The position numbers were made by a program, and so were the translations under genes. From Bacteroides cellulosilyticus (lineage in GTDB: Bacteria; Bacteroidota; Bacteroidia; Bacteroidales; Bacteroidaceae), in the NCBI RefSeq assembly GCF_020091405.1, contig NZ_CP081903.1, positions 1,550,001 to 1,614,000 on the forward strand: DNA of 64,000 nucleotides, read 5' to 3'. The notes beneath the pieces were generated by a model, which had not been told where the DNA came from, did no database searches, and worked only from the letters and a program-made list of their open reading frames with translations. Below, piece by piece: positions 35,110-45,800 of this stretch. Within the stretch, counting starts at the first letter, position 1. Each line of letters opens with the position of its first letter.

Positions 35110-37290
35110 ATGACTAATTTCATTACATATATATTCATTGCAATTATCATTATCGTATTCATTTATTTTCTTTATCAGACAAGAAAGTTAAGGAGCTGTC
35201 GTATAATTGTAGCTAAAGTCCTTGAAAAGGAAGACATCATAAAATCCCTTGAAGAGTCGAAGTTATCAGCTATTGCCACAACTTATCAGAAGAGTATAAC
35301 TTTTGAAGTGAATGGTGAAAAGAAAACCAATATTCCTGCTTCGGAGTTCTTTTCTGAAATATCGGTAGGCAAAGTGATTAGTTTGAATCACAGAATGATT
35401 GAAACGGCATCTGGCACACTCGTAGGTCTTGGATTATTAGGTACATTTCTTGGTTTAACATTGGGTGTAGAAGGGTTTGATAGTAGCAACACTGAGAATA
35501 TCCAAGACAGTATTCAATCACTATTAGAGGGCATGGGCACTGCATTCGGTACCTCGTTGTTCGGTATGGCGCTGTCTTTGATTTATACTGCATTCGAAAA
35601 ACGATGGAAGAACCAATTGGGTAAAGTCCTATACGACTTGACTGAAAGATTAGATGACGCCCATTATATAGATGATAGTTCACTGATGCAAAATAGTCAA
35701 CAAAATCTGTTTAATGCGTTACAAAACAAGTTGGCTAAGTATATGGAAATACAAACTACTACCATTACAGCCGCATTGGAAAATCAACTCTCTTATACCA
35801 ATAATGAAGGCAACAAGGTGGTCATCGCCAATGCCATCCGTGAAATATTGAAAGAGAATGAGGAGCAGTCGAAAGCACTTAAATCATTCTCTACCGATCT
35901 TGCATTGGAACTGAACAATGGTTTTGATGAAGTGTTGTCGCGCCAGATGCAGCAGAAGCTTATCCCGTTGATGGAAAGTGTAGATATTACTACAAAAGCA
36001 GTTGTAGAGCATATTGACCAGATGGCATCACAGGTAGCTTCTCCAGCTACAGATATGATTCAGAATGTTGTAAATGAATTAAAGAACAGCATGGTGACTA
36101 TCATGGCTGAATTCAAAAGCAGCCTCTCAGGAAACGCTACGAGTCAATTAGAGGAGTTAGCTTCATCGTTGGGTATTGCAGTTCAATCTATGGCAGACTT
36201 CCCTAAAAATATGGAGCATATTTCCTCAACATTGCAAGTTACAATCGAGGAAGTCAAGAATGCCATTTCTGAAATTTCCAATACTTCTGCCTCTAGCAGT
36301 AGTAAGGCCATACAGCAGATGCAGGAACAAATCACATTTGCTACAACTTCGATTAGCACTGCCATTGCAGAAGTAAAAGATGTAATGTCTTCCATTACTC
36401 GTTCATCAGAGCAGAGCAGCAACGATGTGATTAATAAACTGGCTGCCGCAAGTCAACAGATAGGTACTTTCATGAATGATACTATGACTCAAATGTCAAC
36501 CTCAATGCAAGAATCTATGAAAGAAGTCCTTGCTGGCGTTAATACTTCGCTAATGGATGTGACTAGGGCGATCACTTCTATCACTCAATCATCTGAACAA
36601 AGCAGTCAAGGTGTATTGAACCAGTTAGCTTCAGCTTCGGAACAACTGAGTAGCCTAATGAACAATACCATGTCGAATGTTACATCATCTGTAAAAGATT
36701 CCATGAAGAGCATTACTGACGACGTGATAAGTAAACAGTCAGACTTACTCGCCTTGCAAGAATCTACTATGGAAGAAACCCGAAAACTCCTTATTCTCTT
36801 TACGAACGGCATTTCAAGATTAGAACAAGTGAATACGGCTGTAAGCGGTACAATGGGTATGTTTCAACAGGCTCAAGGTCAAATTACAGGAAGTACAGCT
36901 CATCTGCAAACTATTACTGGCGATATAAAGACAGCTACCGAACTATTTAACAAGGGACAGAGTGACTATACAAGTAGCCAAATGAATTTTCAACGTATAA
37001 ATCAGAACAATATTGACTCAATCACAGCCTTATTGAAAGATTCAGGTGACATGTCAAGCGACTATGTACAAAAGTTTGAAACCATCCGTTTAGGATTGGC
37101 TTCTATCTTCACACAATTGCAAAGTGGTCTGAATGAATATAGCAAAACAGTACAAAGTTCGACTCAGAAGTATTTGGATCAATATAGTAGCAGTTTGACT
37201 AATACGACCGACGCATTGTCTAGTACCATTCAGCAACAAAGTGAGGTAGTAGAAAGTTTAGTTGAGTCATTAAATACATATAAGAAATAA
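35110..37290 (+). CDS. zorA: ZorA-like MotA-domain motor protein with coiled-coil tail
   Basis: 726 aa. TM1 near the N-terminus (FITYIFIAIIIIVFIYFLY), then two TM helices of the MotA/TolQ/ExbB core (~100-165: TLVGLGLLGTFLGLTLGVEG; MGTAFGTSLFGMALSLIYTA). From ~170 to the end it is a long Ser/Thr/Gln-rich helical tail with repeated segments (AITSITQSSEQSSQGVLNQL and VMSSITRSSEQSSNDVINKL are internal repeats). Inner-membrane stator subunit; in characterised Zorya systems ZorA5-ZorB2 forms a proton-driven motor whose tail reaches into the cytoplasm. Length fits type I ZorA. Followed 2 bp later by zorB. Confidence 0.88.
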   Translation: MTNFITYIFIAIIIIVFIYFLYQTRKLRSCRIIVAKVLEKEDIIKSLEESKLSAIATTYQKSITFEVNGEKKTNIPASEFFSEISVGKVISLNHRMIETASGTLVGLGLLGTFLGLTLGVEGFDSSNTENIQDSIQSLLEGMGTAFGTSLFGMALSLIYTAFEKRWKNQLGKVLYDLTERLDDAHYIDDSSLMQNSQQNLFNALQNKLAKYMEIQTTTITAALENQLSYTNNEGNKVVIANAIREILKENEEQSKALKSFSTDLALELNNGFDEVLSRQMQQKLIPLMESVDITTKAVVEHIDQMASQVASPATDMIQNVVNELKNSMVTIMAEFKSSLSGNATSQLEELASSLGIAVQSMADFPKNMEHISSTLQVTIEEVKNAISEISNTSASSSSKAIQQMQEQITFATTSISTAIAEVKDVMSSITRSSEQSSNDVINKLAAASQQIGTFMNDTMTQMSTSMQESMKEVLAGVNTSLMDVTRAITSITQSSEQSSQGVLNQLASASEQLSSLMNNTMSNVTSSVKDSMKSITDDVISKQSDLLALQESTMEETRKLLILFTNGISRLEQVNTAVSGTMGMFQQAQGQITGSTAHLQTITGDIKTATELFNKGQSDYTSSQMNFQRINQNNIDSITALLKDSGDMSSDYVQKFETIRLGLASIFTQLQSGLNEYSKTVQSSTQKYLDQYSSSLTNTTDALSSTIQQQSEVVESLVESLNTYKK

Positions 37291-37292
37291 TT

Positions 37293-37988
37293 ATGAAGAA
37301 GAAGCGCATTGAACACGAAGAACGTGAGGAGAATGCTTTTGCACTCTCCACCGGCGACCTGATGGCTGGTCTTCTCTTCATTTTTATCCTCTTGCTTATG
37401 GGAGCTCTACTACAGGTGCAGGAGAAAGCAGAGCAAGATGAAGAAATTGTGAAACGGTATGACAAGATTAAGACCCAGCTCTATATCGATTTGGACAAGG
37501 AGTTCAAGGATGATCTAAAAGTGTGGAATGCGGTAATTGACTCAACAAATCTCAGTATTCGTTTCCAAGAACCTTCTACGCTTTTTGCTTATGACCAAGC
37601 GGTGCTCCAAAGTAAGTTTCAAGATATTCTAAAGGACTTTTTTCCACGATATTTAAAGCTTATCAGTTCAGATCAATACAAAGAAAATATTGAGGAGATT
37701 AGAATTGAAGGTCACACAGATAGTAAGGGCACTTATGAGTATAACATGCAACTCTCACAGGATAGAACACGTTCTGTGTTGAGTTATTGTTTACTTATGG
37801 TAGAACCTCAGAAGAAGGATTGGACAATTGCCCGAATTACAGCCAATGGGCTCTCGTCCAGCCATCTAATTTACAATGAAGATGGTGGCGAGAATCCGGA
37901 ATTATCTCGTAGAGTTGAATTCAGAATCAGAACCAATGCCGAAAAACAATTAGAAGAAATTGCAGATAAAAGATTTAGAAGGAAATGA
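37293..37988 (+). CDS. zorB: ZorB-like MotB/OmpA-domain stator protein
   Basis: 231 aa. Single TM (LMAGLLFIFILLLMGALL) preceded by the ion-carrying Asp in LSTGDLMAG (Asp22), as in MotB/ExbD-type subunits. Helical linker, then an OmpA-like peptidoglycan-binding domain with EEIRIEGHTDSKGTYEYN and the binding signature NMQLSQDRTRSVLSY. It anchors the ZorA motor to the cell wall. The stop overlaps the next start (ATGAGCG at 37985), a sign of translational coupling. Confidence 0.9.
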   Translation: MKKKRIEHEEREENAFALSTGDLMAGLLFIFILLLMGALLQVQEKAEQDEEIVKRYDKIKTQLYIDLDKEFKDDLKVWNAVIDSTNLSIRFQEPSTLFAYDQAVLQSKFQDILKDFFPRYLKLISSDQYKENIEEIRIEGHTDSKGTYEYNMQLSQDRTRSVLSYCLLMVEPQKKDWTIARITANGLSSSHLIYNEDGGENPELSRRVEFRIRTNAEKQLEEIADKRFRRK

Positions 37989-39391
37989 GCGAAGACATCT
38001 TTAGCCTATTAAGCATTAACTCGGATTTACTCCGAGATTATTCGCTTCAAGCCATTCTTGTGGATGACCACCAAACAGAAAAGGTTATCAATGGAAACAT
38101 TAGACGCTTGAAACAGATAGAGATTGCTATGTTCTCAGATAAGCAGATTCAAGTATCTCCGCAATCTATTGAGGAAGTCATAAGAAAAGTAAAAAGATCC
38201 TCTTCTATGTATAATCAGAATACAGAATGGACTACCCATGAACTTCGCATTGTCTCTTACTACTTGATGAAACTCCAAAATGATAGTAAAGCTTTCACCT
38301 ATGCACTATGCCTACTGAAAAAGCATTGGAGAAACTTATTTTTCAATGGATTGGTATTCTATGTAATGAATACTTGGAATAATATCCCCAAGAATGAGCG
38401 AGAAGAAGTCTGTGAACTCATTACCTGTCAACTCAACAAGTATCAAGATAAAAACAGAAGATACTTATTACTAAAAAATCATGCCAACTTCTTTGACGAG
38501 AACGGTCCACTTCGTATGGCTACCCTCATAGCGCATAAAAATGATGATATATACAATGCCCCCATGCTTATGGGTTATAAGAGTTCTACATTCTCACAGT
38601 CTTATTACTCAGATGTCATTATTAACTACTTCCAAATGAAGCAAACCGATAATTTATCGGCTATAGAAGATGTCTTAAGCAAACACACTTTAAGTAGAAC
38701 AAAAAAACTTGTATATGCTAATTTGGTTTATCAAGCAGATAAAAGTAGTACAGAAATGTATCAGAATAACATAAGCCAATCAGCCGCACGTATCTTGGGA
38801 GATATAAGCCTGTCTTCAACATGGGCTCCATTCAATGATGCAACCCCCGAGGAAGAAGCAAAACTGCGGTATGCTAAGGATTGCATTAATAAATGGCATG
38901 CGCGTAGGATTATTCAAGTATTCTTTGACATATGTGTGCAAGATCCGAACCGCAAGGATTTTTGGTTGAAATACATAGATTTCATTACTGATTTCCGCGT
39001 AGCAGGTTCTTCTACTATTCGACAATCTCTATGCTCGGATTACCGAACCGGTAGTTCCTTCCAAAACTATTTCATTGAGACTAACTCACGAAAAGTAAGA
39101 ACTGCTGCTCTGATTTTATATATTGGCAACAAAGTTTTTGTGGAATTTTCTGATTCAGGATCTCTCTATATATACAACAAGTCAAATACAACAGTAAGAA
39201 CTCTTTCATCGAGAAAGAGTATTGATAATATTAATAGTTTAAAGAACACCTATTTACCTGTTGCTGTAGAAAAAGCTGATTACGGAGATTACTACTACTA
39301 TCGAGATGAAGGTAGTATGCGCCATGCTGGATACTGGCAGTTACGCTTAACAAATTGGTTTAGGGAAATTATGAATATCTATACAGCATAA
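37985..39391 (+). CDS. zorC: ZorC-like (EH-signature-type) protein
   Basis: 468 aa, no TM or signal. Mostly helical. The C-terminal half has ARILGDISLSSTWAPFNDA, INKWHARRIIQVFFDI, DPNRKDFWLKYIDFITDF, then KVFVEFSDSGSLYIY and the end motif HAGYWQLRLTNWF. This pattern resembles the EH_signature domain of ZorC, a DNA-binding partner in type I Zorya. Assignment relies on this resemblance plus position between ZorB and an SNF2 helicase. It overlaps zorB by 4 bp. Strongly AT-rich compared with the flanking alpha-2-macroglobulin gene. Confidence 0.72.
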   Translation: MSEDIFSLLSINSDLLRDYSLQAILVDDHQTEKVINGNIRRLKQIEIAMFSDKQIQVSPQSIEEVIRKVKRSSSMYNQNTEWTTHELRIVSYYLMKLQNDSKAFTYALCLLKKHWRNLFFNGLVFYVMNTWNNIPKNEREEVCELITCQLNKYQDKNRRYLLLKNHANFFDENGPLRMATLIAHKNDDIYNAPMLMGYKSSTFSQSYYSDVIINYFQMKQTDNLSAIEDVLSKHTLSRTKKLVYANLVYQADKSSTEMYQNNISQSAARILGDISLSSTWAPFNDATPEEEAKLRYAKDCINKWHARRIIQVFFDICVQDPNRKDFWLKYIDFITDFRVAGSSTIRQSLCSDYRTGSSFQNYFIETNSRKVRTAALILYIGNKVFVEFSDSGSLYIYNKSNTTVRTLSSRKSIDNINSLKNTYLPVAVEKADYGDYYYYRDEGSMRHAGYWQLRLTNWFREIMNIYTA

Positions 39392-39429
39392 GTACTCAAT
39401 TCTAATAAAAATAATAAAAATAGAATGAT

Positions 39430-42186
39430 ATGCTTACTCAATATATAAATAGTAAAGGACTTGTATTCACCGTGAATATGGATGGACGCAATATTCATTT
39501 CAAGGAATGGGTTACTACGGACGATTGCATCTACTATTTCCCGTTGGCTACATTGGTAGATAATGGGGATGCTTCATTCTATGAGCATGAGTGTACAATT
39601 CCTTTTGGAAGCATTTATTTGCTTGATCAACAAGAACGTGACCTCTTAGGCATACCTTTGACATATGACAAAACCATACGCCTAAGAGGTGATGGTATGC
39701 TCAATTCTTCCGATTTTACATATAAATTGGAGCTACTCACACATATACCTGATGGACAGCTACTCACATTTGAGAGAAGTGGAAATATGGTCGTTTGCAA
39801 TGATAAGAAGTACCTTTTGAATGAATATCAATATGAGTTATTCAATCAAGTCGAAGATTTCAATCGATTAAGTACAGAAGCAAAAGCAACAGATGAAAAC
39901 CTTCGTCGTTTTGCAACTATCAAACAATTAGCTCAGGAGGCTGGATGCGAACTTGACAGTTATCTTACTAATGAGAATGTGTACGTACCTGAAAAAATCA
40001 AGTTAGAAGTCGACAGAGACGAAGATGGCTTTACGGTAAAACCTTCAGTTGATATAGCTGATAAGGAAAAGTTTACTTCTGTCTTCGAAAAGACGAGAAG
40101 GATGCAAGGCATTTATCCTATCCAAAACGAACAAGGAGAGCGTACTCGTGTGGTACTTAATCAACTACAAATGCAAAATTTGAAGTCTCTGAAGGAACGT
40201 AAATGTCACTTTAGCAACCAAGAAGAAATGAAACAGCTCATCGATAGCCCCACGGAGTTCTTCGACCCTGATCAGTTTGATTTGAGTGAATTCTATAGTG
40301 ACCGTGTAATAGAAATAGGACTTTATAAGCCTAAGTTTTATCCTTTTGTATGCCCTTATAAATCATGTTGGATTGTAGGTGCTAAGATTGAAAGCCCACA
40401 GAATGGAACATCACATATCAAGATTGAAAATGAAGACTCTTTGACCGAATTAAAAGACTTGATTGAGCAAGCCGAAAAAGAAGGTCATGCTGTAGTGGCT
40501 TATCGTAATACTGATATAGGATTGAATGATGCTCGCTATTTAGCTCAAATAGCCGAGAAGCAACTACAGAATCCGAAACAACCTGTAAAAGGTGAAGAAA
40601 AAGAAGAGCGTAAAGTACTTATCATAGAAGAGAATGCTGAAGAATTAGGCTTTGCTACCCAAGAACTGTTTATTGAAACAGGAGACCATTATGTACTATT
40701 CAACGACCCATATCTACAACCGAATTTCTCTTTAAAAGAGCATCAGCAGGGTGGCGTGGCTTGGTTGCAGCATCTTTACAAAAACAAGGCAAGCGGTTGC
40801 TTGATGGCTGACGATATGGGATTGGGGAAAACGCTACAGATACTCTATTTCATAGATTGGCATTCGCGCACTTACCCTAAGCATAAGCCATACCTAATTG
40901 TAGCCCCCAGTTCTTTATTAGAGAACTGGGAAAATGAATATGAACGTTTTTTTGAAAAACCAAGACTGAACATTATATGCTTGACTTCAAGAGATGTGCC
41001 TCGGCAATTTGATAAGACGATAATTGATAAAATGCAGCATTATGATATGATTCTTACCAACTACGACTCACTTCGCATATCTCAGTTAAATTTCTGTGCT
41101 GTTGAATTTGACGTTGTGACATTGGATGAAGCCCAAAAGATAAAAACTCCAGGGACATTAGTCACTAATGCTGCAAAAGCATTGAAAGGAAACTTTAAAA
41201 TAGCCATGACTGGTACTCCGGTAGAGAACTCTCTGTTAGATCTGTGGTGTATCATGGACTTCTGTGCTCCCGGGCTATTGGATAATGCAAAAGCTTTTGC
41301 TACCCAATATCAAAATCCACTAAAGAAAGAAGATACAGATATAGTTGCTTTGGGTAATGAAATACACAACAAACTAGGTGTTCACTTTATGCGTAGATTG
41401 AAAAAGGACGTAGCTAAAGATCTCCCTCAAAAGATAGAGCTGAAGCAAGAGTGTGAAATGCCCGAAGTGCAGAAGATGAAATACCTATCGGTTATATGCG
41501 ATTATAATGACGGAATTCAACCAAATATGCTGACTACCATAATGAGTATGAGAACTGTCTCAGAACATCCCTATCTTTACGATGATACTTTAGGTAATTA
41601 CGAGACAGATGAACTGATAGATAGCGCAGCAAGATTAAAAACAACGGTGGATTTCATAGATTCAATCAAGGACAAAGGCGAAAAGGTTATTATCTTTACG
41701 GACCGAAAGGAAACTCAAAAAATGCTCCAAAGAGTTATTTTTGAACGCTATGGTTTAACAAGCAAAATCATCAATGGAGACATGCCTTCGATTGTAGTAC
41801 GCCCCAAGGACGGCAAACAATCTCGTCAATCGGCAATTAATGAATTTCAGATGGAAAACGGATTTCATGTCATTATCATGTCGCCTATTGCTGCCGGTAT
41901 GGGACTTAATGTTACCGCTGCCAACCATGTAATACATTATAGTCGCCATTGGAACCCTGCTAAAGAAAATCAGGCGACCGATCGTGCGTATCGTATCGGA
42001 CAAACCAAAGATGTTTATGTATATTATCCAATAGCTGTAAGCAAAGACTTCCAATCATTCGATAAGACTTTGGATGAATTGCTTAGTAGAAAGAGCACGC
42101 TGGCTACCTCAACAATATTTCCTTCTGAGCGTATTGAAGTAAGACAAGATGAATTGGGGCAGATGCTCTTTGGCTCAAATAGTTGA
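39430..42186 (+). CDS. zorD: ZorD-like SNF2 family helicase
   Basis: 918 aa. The N-terminal ~430 residues are not recognisable. SNF2 core: motif I LMADDMGLGKTLQILYFIDW, motif Ia LIVAPSSLLENWENEYERFF, DEAQ box VVTLDEAQKIKTPGT, motif III MTGTPVENSLLDLW, the C-terminal helicase lobe VIIFTDRKETQKML, and motifs V/VI (AAGMGLNVTAANHVIHYSRH; QATDRAYRIGQTKDVYVYYP). Type I ZorD is an SNF2-type translocase/nuclease acting on invading DNA. This one is shorter than E. coli ZorD and I see no C-terminal Mrr-like extension; nuclease activity, if any, would be in the N-terminal part. Last gene of the operon. Confidence 0.85.
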   Translation: MLTQYINSKGLVFTVNMDGRNIHFKEWVTTDDCIYYFPLATLVDNGDASFYEHECTIPFGSIYLLDQQERDLLGIPLTYDKTIRLRGDGMLNSSDFTYKLELLTHIPDGQLLTFERSGNMVVCNDKKYLLNEYQYELFNQVEDFNRLSTEAKATDENLRRFATIKQLAQEAGCELDSYLTNENVYVPEKIKLEVDRDEDGFTVKPSVDIADKEKFTSVFEKTRRMQGIYPIQNEQGERTRVVLNQLQMQNLKSLKERKCHFSNQEEMKQLIDSPTEFFDPDQFDLSEFYSDRVIEIGLYKPKFYPFVCPYKSCWIVGAKIESPQNGTSHIKIENEDSLTELKDLIEQAEKEGHAVVAYRNTDIGLNDARYLAQIAEKQLQNPKQPVKGEEKEERKVLIIEENAEELGFATQELFIETGDHYVLFNDPYLQPNFSLKEHQQGGVAWLQHLYKNKASGCLMADDMGLGKTLQILYFIDWHSRTYPKHKPYLIVAPSSLLENWENEYERFFEKPRLNIICLTSRDVPRQFDKTIIDKMQHYDMILTNYDSLRISQLNFCAVEFDVVTLDEAQKIKTPGTLVTNAAKALKGNFKIAMTGTPVENSLLDLWCIMDFCAPGLLDNAKAFATQYQNPLKKEDTDIVALGNEIHNKLGVHFMRRLKKDVAKDLPQKIELKQECEMPEVQKMKYLSVICDYNDGIQPNMLTTIMSMRTVSEHPYLYDDTLGNYETDELIDSAARLKTTVDFIDSIKDKGEKVIIFTDRKETQKMLQRVIFERYGLTSKIINGDMPSIVVRPKDGKQSRQSAINEFQMENGFHVIIMSPIAAGMGLNVTAANHVIHYSRHWNPAKENQATDRAYRIGQTKDVYVYYPIAVSKDFQSFDKTLDELLSRKSTLATSTIFPSERIEVRQDELGQMLFGSNS

Positions 42187-42365
42187 GTGGTTTATGGTAC
42201 GAAAAAAAATATTTATAATAATCTCTAAAACGTGATAATAGGATATATTGGTAATCTAATTAACGTGAGGGTGCTTAAGGAGGAAAGCTTATAGTTGAGG
42301 ATTTACCCTTACAAAAAATCATAAATGATAGGCTATATCGAAAGACTGTATCTATTTGTTTTTTT
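42187..42365. other. Right end of the insertion, no gene
   Basis: AT-rich 179 bp between zorD and the right direct repeat. No terminal inverted repeat matching 32166 onwards and no coding signal were found. Confidence 0.5.
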
Positions 42366-42643
42366 AGAACAACTTCGCGAACGGGAGCGTAAGGACTAAA
42401 ACGGAAACTGAAAGTACCGTCATCCGCTATGGGAGAAGTGTAGACAGTCTCCATTTCAGACAGATAAGGTATCACAAGCGTCACCTCCTTTTCCTTCGGA
42501 TAGACCTCCCTATTCAAGACACGGCCCGAGATTATCACCTCCTTTGCCAAATCCTCATTATCCTCCTGAGCCTTACAGCTAAGGAAAGATAAAAAAGCAA
42601 TCAATAAGCATAGATGCTTCATACGCATTTTATGATTAATCAA
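42275..42643 (-). pseudogene. 5' fragment of the TlpA-like gene
   Basis: The first ~93 codons repeat the intact gene at 30500-31972 (lipoprotein signal and beta-sheet start, through VREVVL). At 42365 the frame enters insertion sequence and stops at 42275. It is still transcribed after the alpha-2-macroglobulin-like gene but lacks the thioredoxin domain, so it cannot function as a TlpA protein. Confidence 0.92.
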
Positions 42644-42836
42644 TGAATAATAATTTCAACGCACCGTTACAGACAGACTCTTTGTATGTCCGCCAAACTC
42701 GGGTGCATAAGCCGATTGCACGGTGGCAATACCGGTCTGATAAGTTCCCGGACGGTCTATATAGACTTTGTATTCCATCTGAACAATGCCCTTCCTTAGT
42801 TTGTCAATAAAGAATTCGGCAGAAGTATCACGCATC
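42366..42836. repeat. 471-bp direct repeat, right copy
   Basis: Partner of 31695-32165. It keeps the native junction between the alpha-2-macroglobulin-like gene end and the TlpA-like gene start (13-bp spacing). Confidence 0.93.
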
Positions 42837-45800
42837 ACCTGATAATAGCCGATAGCATCGGAATGGCGGTATCCCGACAACACCTCCTTTGGCTCCATGC
42901 AAGCGGCACGCGTATCTTTTATCTGAATGAAATCCATATCCCGGTCTGCTTTCACTGTCAGCCGGACGGTAAGTTCATCTCCCACATGCAAATCTGTTTT
43001 TGAAGAAACTTCCTTGCCATCTCTATAATAAGTACGGGTGATTTTCAAACCGTTACCTTTTGCGGATTGCAATTGATCCATATCTTCCAGATATTGGGCA
43101 TATACAGCTCCCCAGCCTATCCCTGCACCCGTGTGTGCTATTTCTATTTGCCGGGTTTCAGCCTCATCACCGGAGAACGAACGGCGGGCATAACCTAATG
43201 CATCATCGGGAGTCACCACTTCTGTTCCGGATATTTCCGCTTTCATAGCGCTGCTCTCTGCCAACTGATTATCATCTCTACCCAGGAAAGCATACACAGC
43301 ATCGGCAGTAGCTACCGGATTGTCCCAGGCCTGCACTTGCTTCTGTTTAAGCAACCATTGCTTCATTTCGGCAATCGCCAACGGTTCTTTCAGAATGGCG
43401 GACAGGGCTTCAATGGCGGCCACTTGCGTCGGAATTCTATAACTGTTCCGGGAGTAACGGGCTTTCGGAGTATCGAAATAACGTCCCATCCCGGGTGTGG
43501 CAACGGAATATTCCAGAATGGAGCGGGCAAGTTCGTTCGCTTTGGTCGTTTTACCAGCTTTATGCAGTAGGGTAGCGATAAGCGCCCTGTCATAAATGGC
43601 ATCAGCCGGAGGGGCTGCCTCCAGTTTGCCGATCATATAGGAATAGGCTGTTTTATCGGCCCGCTTTGCAACTTGCGCATCCAAAGCACAGATATACAGG
43701 TAATGCAGGGATTGCTCGCCGGGCAATCTATCCTTATCGCCCTTCTTTTCACTTTCCTTCATCTGTCTGTATTCATCCAGCCATTGGGTATGGAGATAAT
43801 TCACCGCCTTTTCGTACATTCCCTGTAGCGGAGCAACAGATGCGCCCATCGTCCGGAGCCGTGCCAGCATTTCTACAATCCGGGTGGTGACGTAGCGGTT
43901 GCCCGACATCCCTTTATACCAACTCCAAGAGCCGTCGGGGAGTTGCAATGCTTCCAGACGGGATGCTGCAACCTGATTACGGTTACCCATTGTGTTCAGG
44001 TCGAACAGAAGTGCTATGCTTCTTTTCTGCTCCGTCTCATTGAGGGCATCCGCCAGCCAGGGAGTTTCTTTAAGCAACAGGTCTTTCAGATCTTCTTTAT
44101 CACTGAGATTGCCTGATGATGAACCGCCCTGCGCTTTCCAGCTTTCGAACACCTGCCGGATGCGGGGATGAGTATTGATAATGGTTGTGGACAATGAATT
44201 GGCATAGTAAGCACTTGCCCACGACAAGGCATCTTCATTCAAAGGATTACCAATGACGGGCAGAGCTTGTATGGCATACCAATCGGGATTGGCAGTCAGT
44301 TCCACCGTCAGGCGTTTATTGGTGGCGGTTTTGCTTCCGTCATTAAACAAGCCATCCAATGCAACCGATTTACTTTCCGCACCGTTCAATTGCACGGGTA
44401 TTGCCTCAGTCACCCATTGTTTATCAGACAGAACCGGAAGATAATGCTGCTCGCCATCACTGAAATTGCCTCCCTCAGCTATAATCCGGCAAATCCAGAC
44501 CGTAGCTTCATCCGGGGTTTCCAGATCAAACGATACGGAAACGGTTGCTCCGGCAGCCGCACTGAATTCGTGTTCACGGGTTGACAGAACCCGGTTTGTT
44601 TGCGGGTCAACCAGTTCCATTCGGGCTGTTCCCCGGATGTTTTCTTCCGACAAGTTGATTATTCCTGCACTGATGACCGGTTTATCGCTGACACGGATAA
44701 AACGGGGCATATTGGGCTGTACCATAAACGGCTTGACAGCTTTTGCCCGGGCTGTTATCTGCCCGTAATCCATACCCCGGGTATGGGCAAGCCCCATGAA
44801 CTTCCATTCGGTCAGGCTTTCGGGCAAGGTGAAAGACAGGCTTACGACTCCATTCGTATCCGTACGGAGGGCGGGATAGAAGAAAGCTGTTTCTGCAAAG
44901 CTCTGCCGGAGAGGAACGTATGGCGAACCATCATCCAATGCCACAGCATCAGAAGATTCGAGCACCGCCACAACAGAGTTTCCGTCTTCCACTTTAAAAC
45001 TGTCATTGGGCGGGGTTTCAGCATCAAGGCTGATAGCTGCGGACTTCATCATCCTGCTATCCTGCTTTACACGAAAACCGTTCTCCGGACGCGGAACCCG
45101 CCAGAACGGAGCATTCAGGGTGCTATACACATCCCACCAACGAAGACCGCGCAGAGTGCTGCCCGCATAGGGGAAGTTACTGTACATCCAGATGGAATGG
45201 CCTGAGAATATCAGGTTTGCACGGACACCGGGAGTGGAACGGGGAAAGTTCAGGTTGAAAGCCCAGTCATTGACGTACAGTTTATCGAGGGAAGCGTCAT
45301 AAAGAGTGGCGAGTAGTTGCGCATCGGCCGCTTTCTTGCCGGGATGCGTGATTTGGAGTTGCCATTCTTCCTTTCCTCCCGGTTGCAGCTTATCACGGAA
45401 AGTAATCCATTTCAGTTGCAGGCTCTTATCCGGGCGGGGACGGGATATCTGCACTTGCTTGGTGTATAGTTTGCTCTCGCGCATAAAGGCGAAGTTCACG
45501 GTGATGCCGTCTCCATATTCCGGTTTATAGGGATAGGTGAACTGCCGGATTTCATTATTGAGAACCATCCGTTTGGATTCAATGCGCTTGTCGCCACAGA
45601 AGACATCGTACAACAGATAGACATCTTTCTCACTGCTGCCTACATACAGGCTGACGGGATGCCCGTCATTAAACTCTGTCCCGTCCTGATAGAACCACTC
45701 CGGTGAATGTACCGGCAGGTGACGGTCTGCCAACGAAAAGAGAATGAAATCCTGCCTTGCCGTGCAGGTTCTTCCCTGCCCGTCGAGGGCTGACACTTCC

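Noticed and set aside
35110..37988. Flagellar or gliding MotAB-type motor, or ExbB/ExbD pair
   Set aside because: The long coiled-coil ZorA tail, the OmpA-domain partner and the following EH-signature-like and SNF2 genes fit Zorya better.
32166..42365. Integrative element with tRNA attachment site or phage-type integrase
   Set aside because: No integrase, tRNA gene or short att repeat was found. Only the 471-bp direct repeats and dead IS fragments mark the ends.
32166..42365. Intact composite transposon with terminal inverted repeats
   Set aside because: The ends at 32166 and 42365 do not match as inverted repeats, and the transposase is truncated at the left border.
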